Shown: positions 31,750 to 38,579 of the stretch, piece after piece
Numbering within the stretch: position 1 is the stretch's first letter
Layout: each line of letters begins with the position of its first letter
Origin: Tiliqua scincoides
Taxonomy: Eukaryota; Chordata; Lepidosauria; Squamata; Scincidae
Direction: 5' to 3'
DNA length: 64,000 nt
Assembly (NCBI RefSeq): GCF_035046505.1
Contig: NC_089830.1
Coordinates: 23,352,284 to 23,416,283 of the forward strand
Program-made: the position numbers and the translations under genes
Notes under the pieces: generated by a model
Database searches by the model: none
What the model was told of the DNA's origin: nothing
Seen by the model: only the letters and a program-made list of their open reading frames with translations

Positions 31750-34153
31750 CGAAATGCTCCTTTGATCTCATTCTGTTTTTCTCATTTGTATAATCAACTT
31801 GGGAAAGTGTGGGGCCTAAGATGGCCTAGTGTGAAAAGAGTGGGGCCACCACCTAGGTGGTGGCCCCACCCCGACTTATCCCACTGTTTGACTCAACATC
31901 CCTACTCCACTGTGGTCCAGTGCCCATTTTGTTTTAGGTAACTCATGCACTTAAGGGAACCAAACTCTGGTTAAGAGTCCTAACTAGGGCAGAGCCTGAG
32001 GGGCACTTACCCTGGGCGCTGCACCAAGGTGCATGACCACTCCTCAGTCTCCACCTTCATTACGGAGGAGGTGCCAGCAGCTTAAGGCCCCCTTTCCTTC
32101 TCCCGTGGGAGCCTCCACAGCCAAATGAATGAGTGGACACAAAGCCACTGCAGCAAGAACCAGGTAGTGATGTCATGTGACGTGATTCACATGACGTCAC
32201 CATCCCAGGCACTGGGGCAGTGCATTACACATCTGCTCTCAACCCAAATATGTGGACGACTGACCTTAATTGAGGTTCTACTGTTTCATGCTATCTCATG
32301 GGGGGGGGGCACCACGCGCCCAGAGATAGCAAGGCACGGTTCTTCACCAAATAAACCTCAAGCGGAGTACATGTTCTCAGTGTCTACGGTCTAGCTTGGC
32401 ATACAGGCCAGCCAAGGGAGTACCTTGTTCTGGAGCAACAAGGCCCTGGTTGGCAAGCTTCAGTCTCGAAAGACTATGGTAGAAGCCTACAGCACCTGGT
32501 ATTCCCAAGCGGTCTCCCATCCAAGTACTAACCAGGCCTGACCCTGCCTAGCTTCCAAGATCAGATGAGGTCAGGCATGTGCAGGGTAACAGTTGCCCTC
32601 CATCGGGTAGATCTGCCACTACCCTGGGTTCGCTGACCCCACAGCCCCAGCGCCTGTGGGCTTCTACCAGCCCTTGCAAACCCTCTACTCTCAGGGGCCT
32701 ATGTCTCAAGGCTCTGTCTGGATCATACTTTGGTACTTCGGCAGCAAGCTGAGCTGCTAGGCTGGATTAGCAGAATTTCCCATTCCTCCTCCTTATGCCT
32801 TAATTGAAGCCACCAGCCAACCAGAGAGCAAGGGGCTCAAGACTCTTCTAGAAGTCTGACACTGATTTTGTTCATTTTTTAGGTTCCAGTGCTAGAGAGC
32901 TGTTGTTGTTTTTTCCTCCTCCTAACACACTAAGGTCACCTTCTAGCACACTCGCCATGCTAGCAATCTTTTGGTGCTAGAGAACATGGCCACCTCCGTT
33001 GTAATGAATCTCTATGGGGGACAGAATGGTGTTACTCTAGCGACTGCTAGCCCAGTCCTATCAGGTTTTCCAGTGCTGGTGCAGCTGTGTCAGTGGGGCA
33101 CACACTGCATCCTGTAGTGGGGAGGCAGTCACAGAGGCCTCCTTAAGGTATGGGAACATCTATTCCCTTACCTTGGGGCGGCATTGCGGCTACACTGGTG
33201 CTGGAAAATTTGATAGGATTGGGCCCTGCATCTCTGGGGAAAAGACCCCATTGAATCCCCTCTATACTTTTGATTTGGATGCTGGTTTTCTGTGTAGTTT
33301 GTTTTTTAATCATGCTTCTAGCATGCTAGAAGTATGCTAGCAACTTCAATTCTAGCCGGAAAAACTGATTCAGCCGCAATGTGGGCCATGTGCTCTCACA
33401 CATTCCCAGCCAGAAAACCCCAACTGGAAACAAGGTCCCTGAATGAGCATGTCCTTGAACACCTGGATGCCCTGAGCTTCTTTATCTGGGTCCTCTTGGC
33501 CCCTGAGAAGCAAGGCTACCAAGAGGTTACCTGAGAAGGTAACTTTCCCACTTTCCAATCAGCTGCAGAGGGGGACGTAAGTTCCAAGACGGGCACAGGC
33601 CTAGATTTTACCTGTACATGGCACCCCTAGATAACAGTGGGCACAATCCTAACCAGATCTACTCAGAAGTAAGTCCTGCTTTGTTCAATGGGGCTTACTC
33701 TCAGGAAAGTGTGGCTAGGATTGCAGCCAGTGTTTCTAGGCTTATTACAATCACACATGAGAACCAGGGCTGGCTTACCCATGGGGACTCCTGAGATGGC
33801 TGCCTCAGGTGAAGAACTATCCACCCACCTCCATCACCCTGATTTGGAAAGAAAGAAGGGAACGGAATGAAACAGGAAGCATGGAGCAGTGAATAGTGGG
33901 CTAGAGCATCTCTGATACTCTAGCCTGCCACTCTGCTTTCCTCCACACTTCTGCTGTGGTTTTCTTTTCAAATGGGCCAGCTCACCAGCTACGGAGCAAA
34001 CAAGTTTAGGGCTTGCCACATTAGTTTTCAGAGTCAACTACTGTGAACTTAGGAGGCCTGGCAAGGCAATCACTCTCACTCTTTCTTTTTCTCTCCCTCC
34101 CTTCCTCCCACAGAACAATTTATCACTGGGCCACAAATGTTGAAGAGCCCTGA
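20441..34153 (+). CDS. SPACA6: SPACA6, sperm acrosome membrane-associated protein 6 (nine coding exons)
   Basis: SPACA6 is a type I membrane protein of the sperm head, needed for sperm-egg fusion together with IZUMO1 and TMEM95 (IST superfamily). Joining nine exons with compatible phases gives 319 residues, against 324 in human. The predicted signal peptide is 1-19. A four-helix domain follows with C20-LL-C23, C34 and C48. The hinge has C117-IPP-C121, C132-DS-C135, C140 and C146. The Ig-like domain has its disulphide pair at C163 and C217 and a core W177. A sequon NVT (234-236) is conserved with human. The transmembrane helix is about 288-307, with a 12-residue tail. The words CLLCF, RLRVCQYF and ACIPPCG match human SPACA6 almost exactly. 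I chose the ATG after the in-frame GTG because it starts a clean signal peptide. The last exon is the least certain part. Confidence 0.95.
21030..21165 (+). mobile_element. CR1 LINE 3' end
   Basis: It has the typical words gctccctggggcatttggtg, ggaagctggactagatgggc and ctgatccagtggggctg, then the octamer tail (TTCTTATG)n. The octamer tail is a hallmark of CR1. It lies in SPACA6 intron 1. Confidence 0.85.
21576..22006. mobile_element. Non-autonomous hAT element with perfect target duplication
   Basis: It starts CAGGGGTGCCCAAAC and ends TTTGGACACCCCTG. An exact 8-bp duplication, GCTTAGAC, flanks it (21568-21575 and 22007-22014). Length is 431 bp with no transposase. A second, truncated family member lies at 60051. 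Located in SPACA6 intron 1. Confidence 0.93.
22145..22222 (+). CDS. SPACA6: SPACA6 coding exon 2
   Basis: Encodes MFQLEKLKDTFSKVIFYLEE, a helix aligned with HLHDTFTQMTHALQEL of human SPACA6. The acceptor (cttttctccag) and donor (ggtaggt) are good. Phase 1 on both sides. Confidence 0.92.
22735..22900 (+). repeat. tRNA-derived SINE, worn
   Basis: tRNA-like head ttgcctagtggttagagttt, body ggcctacctcgcagggttg and tail cctaagctcctggaaggaag. Located in SPACA6 intron 2. Confidence 0.65.
23147..23215 (+). CDS. SPACA6: SPACA6 coding exon 3
   Basis: Encodes PYHQAIPEAAGEVQKEVVKL, aligned with human FPDAAEKMKKVITQLKEA. Acceptor tctccccacag, donor gtaaag, phase 1 on both sides. Confidence 0.92.
23250..23610 (-). 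mobile_element. CR1 LINE 3' end split by a hAT element
   Basis: Minus-strand CR1 words (gctggatcaggtcaaagacc, then cagcttcctgtatatcacag in window orientation) run to 23341 and resume at about 23541 with agcgagcacacaaggcaaca. The hAT element at 23342 lies between. Located in SPACA6 intron 3. Confidence 0.75.
23342..23540. mobile_element. Non-autonomous hAT element inserted in CR1
   Basis: The ends cagtgattttcaac and gttgaaaatggctg are degenerate inverted repeats. The flanks CCTTAGGG (23334-23341) and CCTTAGCG (23541-23548) are an 8-bp duplication with one mismatch. It inserted after the CR1 copy. Confidence 0.85.
23791..23814 (+). CDS. SPACA6: SPACA6 coding exon 4 (24-nt microexon)
   Basis: Only 24 nt between tcttctacag and gtgagt. 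It encodes AACIPPC, the CxxC-type hinge motif; the human protein has QACIPPCG at this place. Phase 1 on both sides, so skipping would keep frame but delete the motif. Confidence 0.93.
24208..24404. repeat. Simple repeats (TA)n and (TG)n around a DNA-transposon fragment
   Basis: A (TA)n run lies at about 24208-24228 and a long (TG)n run at about 24344-24403. Between them (24270-24345, minus strand) is a fragment sharing aggctattgttaaaggac and the end caggttgagcctcatt with the element at 25895. Confidence 0.75.
24484..24745 (+). repeat. Unnamed retroposon part with LINE-like end
   Basis: It begins ggcttcaggagtcaacctcg and ends ctgttccagaaccaccattc plus agagcg, the same words that precede the tail in the LINE copies. 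Its first 31 bp recur at the end of 25518-25682. It is probably a diverged or non-autonomous relative of the LINE at 24767. Confidence 0.5.
24767..25515 (-). mobile_element. LINE 3' part, longest copy
   Basis: A minus-strand frame (24792-25319, extending upstream to about 25515) encodes TELNKRIGKAATTFSRL, LSTLLYCSESWTLRSQQE, HMRCLRRILGVTWQDK, LRWLGHVVRMDDGRI and a C-terminal zinc-finger-like CTCSRCGRDCHSRIGLFSHT. The tail (tctcgagagactatggta in window orientation) ends in an (AAC)n-type run. This is the C-terminus of an endonuclease/reverse-transcriptase protein; the RT core is absent. Located in SPACA6 intron 4. Confidence 0.87.
25518..25682 (+). repeat. Unnamed retroposon part, companion of 24484
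   Basis: It begins aggatatcaggaaattgaag and ends with the 31-bp word that opens 24484-24745. Read as one element, this part would precede that one, yet in the window it lies after it, with the LINE between. Confidence 0.45.
25751..25849. repeat. Foldback with arms of about 45 bp
   Basis: Left arm aatctgtgtataaaa through ggctggacctgt; right arm acaggtccagcg through atacacagatt. One arm alone recurs at 26305-26345. It looks like the hairpin end of a DNA transposon. Confidence 0.75.
25895..26340. mobile_element. Non-autonomous DNA transposon
   Basis: It starts caggttgagcctcattcttc and includes tcattaaggaggctattgtg; the same ends occur reversed at 24270-24345. Family not recognised; no transposase. 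Confidence 0.5.
26341..26897. repeat. CpG-rich MITE in SPACA6 intron 4
   Basis: The ends agcccagtcctgtgg and ggattgggct are inverted. The same TIR flanks the elements at 33047 and 63087. The interior is very CpG-rich (for example gcccggcgggtgcccgc), so it could pass for a CpG island. No exon of SPACA6 lies in it. Confidence 0.55.
27053..27130 (+). CDS. SPACA6: SPACA6 coding exon 5
   Basis: Encodes IQEVARHYKCDSCRIMDCQL and PVDCP, aligned with LQEFARRFLCSGCYSRVCDL of human. All four cysteines are kept. Acceptor ctcctcgcag, donor gtacgt, phase 1 on both sides. Confidence 0.94.
27200..27475. repeat. Interspersed repeat with ttgcctcag motif
   Basis: It contains cctgaggcaattgcctcagt and a purine-rich body (gagggaggaagaggagcagc). 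Related sequence occurs at 33765, 34700 and 60990 and, in part, at 31115. Family not recognised. Confidence 0.5.
27605..27720 (-). repeat. tRNA-derived SINE fragment
   Basis: It carries the body word ctcacaacggccctgtgagg and agcttcctggctcag in window orientation; the tail and head are lost. Confidence 0.6.
27819..27922 (+). CDS. SPACA6: SPACA6 coding exon 6
   Basis: First half of the Ig-like domain: TTFLKCDVKFALPAETTVKW with cysteine 163 and tryptophan 177, aligned with AMFSCIVNFQLPKEEITYSW of human. Acceptor ctgcttcaccag, donor gtaagt. Enters in phase 1, leaves in phase 0. Confidence 0.93.
27923..28730. other. Intron DNA with one long minus-strand open frame
   Basis: A 154-codon minus-strand frame at 28123-28587 has no domain I recognise and no splice context; I treat it as chance or a worn repeat. 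No named repeat is seen. Confidence 0.35.
28848..28888. repeat. (ATG)n microsatellite
   Basis: About 13 uninterrupted triplets of atg/gat. Confidence 0.9.
28972..29239. mobile_element. Non-autonomous hAT-like element
   Basis: The ends CAGAAGTGTCAAAC and GTTTGACATTCCTG are inverted repeats with two mismatches. The target duplication is not readable. Located in SPACA6 intron 6. Confidence 0.65.
29302..29845 (-). mobile_element. CR1 LINE 3' end with a tandem extra end
   Basis: A unit of about 142 bp (aagaacataagaacagcccc to ctgggaattgtagttt) is followed directly by a longer CR1 end that runs into the region encoding WNSLP-QDVV-type residues. In CR1 orientation the longer copy is upstream and the extra end downstream. 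The same arrangement lies at 45522. Confidence 0.85.
30110..30240 (-). repeat. tRNA-derived SINE, 5' two thirds
   Basis: Body ccctgtgaggtaggctaggc and tRNA-like end ctctaaccattatactacat in window orientation. It lies just before SPACA6 exon 7. Confidence 0.7.
30273..30429 (+). CDS. SPACA6: SPACA6 coding exon 7
   Basis: Second half of the Ig-like domain: LNTQHLTLFKDLYFGYSTSL, then QGTYTCQIAEEND with cysteine 217, ending at the N of the conserved NVT sequon. Human has LRTQDLSYFRDM and RGTFSCVIKQDQ. Enters in phase 0, leaves in phase 1. Confidence 0.94.
30472..30800 (-). mobile_element. CR1 LINE 3' end
   Basis: Minus-strand CR1 with gcctgctggatcaggccaaa, ggatttttcctccataaaat and gtggcaaggagttccacaga in window orientation. 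It lies back to back with the plus-strand copy at 30850. Confidence 0.82.
30850..31290 (+). mobile_element. CR1 LINE 3' end with foreign middle
   Basis: The frame for WNSLP-type residues (gtggaactccttgccacagg, ggattggacaagtttctgga) runs to about 30985, and the terminal part with ggaagctggactagatgggc and the (TTCTTATG)n tail resumes near 31195. About 200 bp between are not CR1 and include a fragment with ggcggttgcctcaggtgg. Confidence 0.78.
31298..31390. repeat. Short self-complementary squamate repeat
   Basis: Ends cacgatcctatgcatg and ggatttcagcctg; core ctcagaagtaagtcctattg facing cagtgggacttactctcagg. Confidence 0.72.
31468..31684 (+). CDS. SPACA6: SPACA6 coding exon 8
   Basis: Encodes the stalk (ELQKMFREILNPPPGVRPEE) and the transmembrane helix (VILLIIGLALSSMLLTLIA). 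The donor CT|GTGAGT overlaps an in-frame stop (ctg tga at 31683-31688), so an unspliced transcript would end right after the membrane helix. Confidence 0.9.
31712..31748. repeat. (GT)n microsatellite
   Basis: About 18 GT dinucleotides, 25 bp inside SPACA6 intron 8. Confidence 0.9.
31840..31869. repeat. Perfect 30-bp palindrome
   Basis: The left half gtggggccaccacct is followed directly by its exact complement, with the centre cctagg and no spacer. The symmetry stops on both sides. Confidence 0.9.
31980..32240. repeat. GC-rich foldback element, third copy
   Basis: It shares gcagagcctgaggggcac, ggaggaggtgccagcagct and cctttccttctcccgtggg with the elements at 905 and 2917. The words cacatgacgtcac near its end are also shared. 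Confidence 0.6.
32449..32592 (-). repeat. 5S-rRNA-derived SINE
   Basis: On the minus strand it reads gtctgatc-type head, ggaagctaggcagggtc, ggcctggttagtacttgg and atgggagaccgcttggg, then a shortened LINE-like tail (tctttcgagactgaagctt). Located in SPACA6 intron 8. Confidence 0.9.
33047..33228. repeat. MITE with TIR agcccaatcctat
   Basis: The ends agcccagtcctatcagg and ttgataggattgggccct are inverted; the subterminal words ttccagtgctggtgcagct and ggtgctggaaaa are also inverted. The same family as 63087. Confidence 0.75.
33638..33730. repeat. Short self-complementary squamate repeat
   Basis: Core ctcagaagtaagtcctgctt facing caatggggcttactctcagg; end gtggctaggattgcagcc. Confidence 0.72.
33765..33940. 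repeat. Interspersed repeat with ttgcctcag-like motif
   Basis: Starts ccagggctggcttacccatg, then gctgcctcaggtgaag. Related to the repeats at 27200, 34700 and 60990. Confidence 0.45.
34114..34153 (+). CDS. SPACA6: SPACA6 coding exon 9 (terminal)
   Basis: A strong acceptor (ccttcctcccacag) precedes sequence that, in the phase left by exon 8, reads TIYHWATNVEEP and stop. It would form a 12-residue cytoplasmic tail and bring the protein to 319 residues. Human SPACA6 also ends with a short tail (FRWYCSGN). No clear AATAAA follows, so the 3' end is open. Confidence 0.65.
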
Positions 34154-34699
34154 CTCAGGAGGAACTTCACTGAACCTTCCTGGCTTTTCATCCTCCTGTT
34201 CTTCCTTTGGCTGCTTCCCAGCACAGAGGATATGTGGACATCCCTTTTACCACACACCCAAGAAACCCTGTAATCTACAGTTGTGGGTCTAATAGAAGTT
34301 GCTTCCTTTATCTGTGTAAACTTCTTGTTAATATCTGAGAACAGCTTCTTCTCCCAGTCTTTGTAATTGGGAGATAGGAAGCCCACACATACCATGACTT
34401 TGGCCATTAGGAAGGGTTGGAAGAAGTCCTTAAGGAAATGGCCCCTGGAGTCCCCCTGAATAGCTTCCATACACTTGCAAATTCACCCTAAATAGAGAGG
34501 GTGAGGTTTTCCATGCTCATTGTTGATATCATCTGGCCAGGTCTGGTATGCTAACAAAGGTTTAATTATCACTGGAGGGTGGGCATGAGATCTTGTCTCA
34601 GTCTCTTATCTTTTCCCGCATTTGCATTCCCCCAACCATTAAGCACCACCCTGGCCTCATTTAGCTGCTCCTCCAGGGCTATTTGCCTACAGTACAACC

Positions 34700-34970
34700 T
34701 TATCAGGGCCACCCCATTCAGGAGGCCAATTGAAAGAGTTGCCTAAGGTGGGGGTGGGGTGCCATTTCTGACTGCCTCCTTGCCCCCACAGTTTCTCTTT
34801 CTCCTTCTACTCCTTGAATTGGAAAAGGAAGAGGTGGCAGAAAGGAAGAGGAAATGTAGAGGGGAGGAGAGTGCTGGGCTAAAACATTGGAGGGTGGGGG
34901 GAGAAGCAGAGGCTGGCACCATCAAGCATGGGCAGTATTTGGGTCAGGAGGTCACCTGTCAGCCTTAGGA
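34700..34970. repeat. Interspersed repeat with ttgcctaagg motif
   Basis: It shares the gttgcctaaggtggggg start and the purine-rich gaattggaaaaggaagagg body with the copies at 27200 and 60990. Confidence 0.5.
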
Positions 34971-35079
34971 GTGGCCCACATCAGAGGCCCCCCTTTCCAA
35001 GGGCTCCAAAACTTGAAGTCAGCTCTGTTCACATATCACTCCATCACTAGATTGCAGCAAGCCAAATGGCAACCATGCC

Positions 35080-35310
35080 AAAAGCCAAGATGGTGTAGCA
35101 ATTTGGGAGTTGGACCTGCAAGATCCAGGTTCAAATCCCCACTCAGCCACAAAGCTTCCTAGGTGGACTTAGGTCAGTCTCTCTCTCTCTCAATCTCACC
35201 TACCTCACAGGGTTGTTGTGAAGACAGAAAGATGGGAGGAACCATGTACGCCATCCTGAGCTCCTTGAAGGGAAAGGTGGTATAAAAATGTGGGGCAAAA
35301 AAGATATAAA
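35080..35310 (+). repeat. tRNA-derived SINE, nearly complete
   Basis: Head gatggtgtagcaatttggga, B-box region ggttcaaatccccactcagc, body ctcacctacctcacagggtt, tail gagctccttgaagggaaagg and tataaaaatgtgg. The body contains CTACCTCA, an 8-mer match to let-7. Confidence 0.88.
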
Positions 35311-35649
35311 TTAAAATGGGCCAGAACCATTAATCCTTCCTTTGCAGAAGGGGGTTAAAATTGCTCTGGTAGAAATCCCTTCCGGTAGAAAGTTCTGGAC
35401 TTTCTAGCTGATTTCTGATACTTTCAGCCACACAACCACAGCAATTCTTCCAAGCCAAGTCTCTCAGAAGTTAGTCCTAGTGGTCTGGCTGAAGCTGACT
35501 CTCAAGTAGTCTCTCAGCCTTATTTTCAACTTCTGATTCAGCAGCAGGTGAGAGACAAGCCCTTTGTTGGAGGGGGCGCATGGCCTCCTCTGGCACTGCT
35601 ATAACACTGTGGGCAGTTTCTCGCCATGGTACCAGTAACGCAACTTGCA

Positions 35650-35805
35650 GGTGGACAGAGAGAGCTGGCTGACTTTGGGCCAGTCATTGTCTCATCTACC
35701 TCACAGGGTTGTTGTGAGGACAAAAATAAGAGGAGAAAGCAGGTACACCACTCTGAGCTCCCTGGAGGAAGGGCAATATAAAAATGTGAATAAATAATCT
35801 GAAAT
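35650..35805 (+). repeat. tRNA-derived SINE, 3' two thirds
   Basis: Body gggccagtcattgtctcatc, ctacctcacagggttgttgt, tail aatataaaaatgtgaataaa. The head is missing. It also carries the let-7-matching CTACCTCA. Confidence 0.82.
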
Positions 35806-35939
35806 TGAGGGGGGGGGATACATTATTGTCTCTTCATGCTGGGTAAGAAAATATTTTCTTGTGTCTGTTCTAAAGAGGTGCAGAGACACAGAGATGCTCC
35901 TTCTCTCCCACATCCCAAAATGTCTATACACAGAGAGAG

Positions 35940-36095
35940 AGAGATGCCATCAGCACATCCTGTGGCAAGGAGTTCCACAGACTGATTACACACTGGGTAA
36001 AGAAATCCTTTGGTCTGTCCTAACTCCCCCAACCCCCAGTTTTAGTGGATGCCCCCTGGCTCTGGCGTCTCTGTGCAGCAGCTCCTGCCCCTCTC
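35940..36095 (-). mobile_element. CR1 LINE fragment
   Basis: Contains cctgtggcaaggagttccac, cacactgggtaaagaaatcc and ttttagtggatgccccctgg in window orientation. It ends at the CpG-rich block. Confidence 0.8.
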
Positions 36096-36099
36096 CCTG

Positions 36100-36400
36100 G
36101 AGGGGGGGGGTGAGAGTTCCCACGCGAACAGGATCTCCTTTTATGGCCGGTGACGTGGCAGGCCGGTGGGGGGAATCCCCTCCCCTTCCCAGCTGCCCCG
36201 CCCCCGATGAGTCAAAGGAGCCAGGAAGAGACACGCGCACGCTCCACCGAAACAGAGAACCGCGTGGCTCGCAGAGGACAGCCCAGGAGCAGGCAGCAGC
36301 ACGTTGGGTACGAACCCGGGGCGCGGATCGGGGCCGCGAGGTAGCCCGGCTTTGGGGGGGGGCCCTTCCCTGGCAGATCGGGGCACCTTTTGGTGGGGGG
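36100..36400 (+). promoter_or_regulatory. CpG-rich candidate promoter and first exon of the BTG gene
   Basis: GC boxes (ccccgcccccgatgagtc), many CpGs (gacacgcgcacgctccaccg, ggggcgcggatcggggccgc) and an AP-1/CRE-like atgagtcaa. A donor-like site, ccgcgag|gtagcc, lies at about 36340. The first BTG coding exon starts with an acceptor and a short leader, so an upstream non-coding exon must exist. This is the best candidate, 10 kb before it, but the link is inferred. Confidence 0.45.
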
Positions 36401-37560
36401 TGCGCGGAACTGGTGGGGATGGTGGGATCCACTTTTGGGGGTGGCTCCTTTAGAACCTTAACTAGTTTTCATGGGATTCACCCAGGTATCCTGACCCCCC
36501 GCCCCCAAATTCCAGGTTCCTAATTGAGGGGTCTAATTTTATTTGGGTCCTACCGATCCTCTCGCCCCCTCCCCCAAAATTCTTGTTTTCATTCTTGGTG
36601 ATTTTCAATCATCCCGAGTTGATCCTTTCCTCTTCCTGACCTCCCCCCCGCCCCCCCAGAAAAGGTTGGAGTCCACTTTTGGGATGGCTCCTTTAGAACC
36701 TAAACCAGTTCTAATGGGATTCACCCAGGTATCCTTCCCCCCCTCCATTCCAGATTCTTAATCGTGGGGTCCTTCTGATCCTCCAGCCTCTCCCCCCCCA
36801 AATTATTGTTTTCATTCTTCTCTTCGAGTCATCCTGAGTTGATCTTTTCCTTTTCCTGACCCCCCCCCCAAAAAAAAAAAAAAGAGAAAGGTTGGATTTC
36901 ACTTTGGGGATGCTTCCTTTAGATTCTAAACCAGTTCTCCTGGGATTCACCCAGGTATCCTTATCCCCTCCCCCCAATTCCAGATTCATGGTCATGGGGT
37001 CTGTTTTTATTGGGGTCCTACCGATTCTCTCCCCCCCCCCAAATTCTTGTTTTCACCCTTTTCGAATCATCCTGAGTCCATCCTTCGTTTTCCTGACCCC
37101 CCCCCCCCCAAAGAAGGTTGGATTCCACTTTTGGGGGTGGCTCCTTCAGAATCTAAACTAGCTTTCATGGGATTCACCCAGGTATCTTTATCTACCCCCC
37201 CCCCCCAATTCCAGATTCTTAATCCTGGGGTCCTACTGATCCTCCAGCCTACAGCCTCTACCCCCCCCCAAAAAAATTATTGTTTTCATTCTTCTCTTCG
37301 AGTCATCCTGAGTTGATCTTTTCCTTTTCCTGACCCCCCCCCCCCCAAAAAAAGAGAAAGGTTGGATTTCACTTTGGGGATGGTTCCTTTAGATTCTAGA
37401 CCAGTTCTCCTGGGATTCACCCAGGTATCCTTATCCCCTCCCCCAAATTCCAGGTTCATGATCATGGGGTCTGTTTTTATTGGGGTCCTACCGATTCTCT
37501 ACCCCCCCCAAATTATTTTTTTCTCCCTTGATACTTTCTTCCTGACCCCATCCCCCTGTT
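36400..37560. repeat. Satellite of about 235-bp units in a dimer order
   Basis: Five units start near 36419, 36663, 36890, 37114 and 37360 (spacing 224-246 bp). Each has ggttggatttcacttt, ctgggattcacccaggtatc, a C-run, an A-run and gttttcattcttc. Units 2 and 4 share one variant (gattcttaatcgtgggg type), and units 3 and 5 another (gtcatggggtctgttttta). The repeat is thus duplicated as pairs with a period of roughly 450-470 bp. Confidence 0.88.
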
Positions 37561-38235
37561 TCTACTCAGTCTGCCCCGGGACCCATTCCATTCTCCATCC
37601 CGTTTACCCCACTGATCCATCTCTCTGCCCCCCCCCTCCCCAGTTCGTCCATCCAGTCTGGATGCAGTGGAGGATGTCACCAGGTGACCTCAGTGGGCTG
37701 GATAGAAGGGGGGGGGAATCGAGTAGGGCTAAATGATCCAGGCACTTAACCCCCCTAGTTCTAGCCCCCCTCCCACAATATATAATCATAATGGGAGGCG
37801 AAGTCAGAAGTGTTTTAAGCACGTGGTGAACGTCTTGTGTGAAACCATGTGTTCAGGAGGTGGGGAGGGGGCTGCAGACGGGGAGTCAAGTCTCCGCAGC
37901 CGCCCCCCCAGTTGATCACCCTCCCCCACCCCCTAAGACCCTCATCCCCTCCCCCTTTGGCTGGTTATTTTCTCCAGCACTGACTCTGATCGTCATCTCC
38001 TTCCTTCCGTCGCCAAAGCTGATGAAACTGACCCGTAACTCGCCTTCTGTTGCAACCTGTCCCTTGATCGGCGCCCCATGGGAGGAGGTGGAGGGTGGGT
38101 GGATGGGCTGATCACTGGGGGTGGGGGGAAGCCCAGCCCAATCTCCTCCCAGGCACGCCTTGCTTGGAGGGGGAGTGTTGCATTATCAAACAAATGCATT
38201 CCTAGAGCCCAAAAGAAGTTCAGGGAACTATTGGG
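37561..38235. other. Unassigned DNA, pyrimidine-rich
   Basis: C-runs and short proline-rich frames. No repeat family or exon is recognised. Confidence 0.35.
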
Positions 38236-38239
38236 GCTT

Positions 38240-38573
38240 CTGGGGGAGGGGGGTTTGATCCAGATCCGGCTGGGCCCCCTGGAGTCCAGCAAGCCAGGTG
38301 CACCCAGTGGCATAGCTAGAGGGGGTGCAAAGCACTAAGTCTTGCAGGGAGCCTCACCACTGCGTGCAAGGGGCCCATCAGTGCCATTGGGGGGGGGTGG
38401 AGCAAAACTGGAATGACTCCAGAGGGAAGGGGGAGGGGTCCCTTTTATGCTGCTGTGAGGCTCCCTGCAAGACTTAGTGCTTTGCACCCCCTCTAGCTAT
38501 GCCACTGGGTGCACCCGGCTTGCTGGATTACAGGGGGCCCAGCCGGATCTGGATCAAATGCCCCCCTTCCCCT
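38240..38573. repeat. Palindrome of 0.33 kb containing a hAT-like MITE
   Basis: Arms of about 118 bp (38240-38357 and 38455-38573) are inverted and nearly identical, around a 97-bp spacer. The inner part (38305-38507) has the hAT-like ends CAGTGGCATAGCTA and TAGCTATGCCACTG. The adjacent 8-mer ggtgcacc occurs on both sides, but it is its own reverse complement and part of the larger palindrome, so it does not prove a target duplication. Confidence 0.85.
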
Positions 38574-38579
38574 AGCAGC

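Noticed and set aside
35080-35160. Functional tRNA gene
   Set aside because: The tRNA-like head is followed by the SINE body and lacks a proper acceptor stem.
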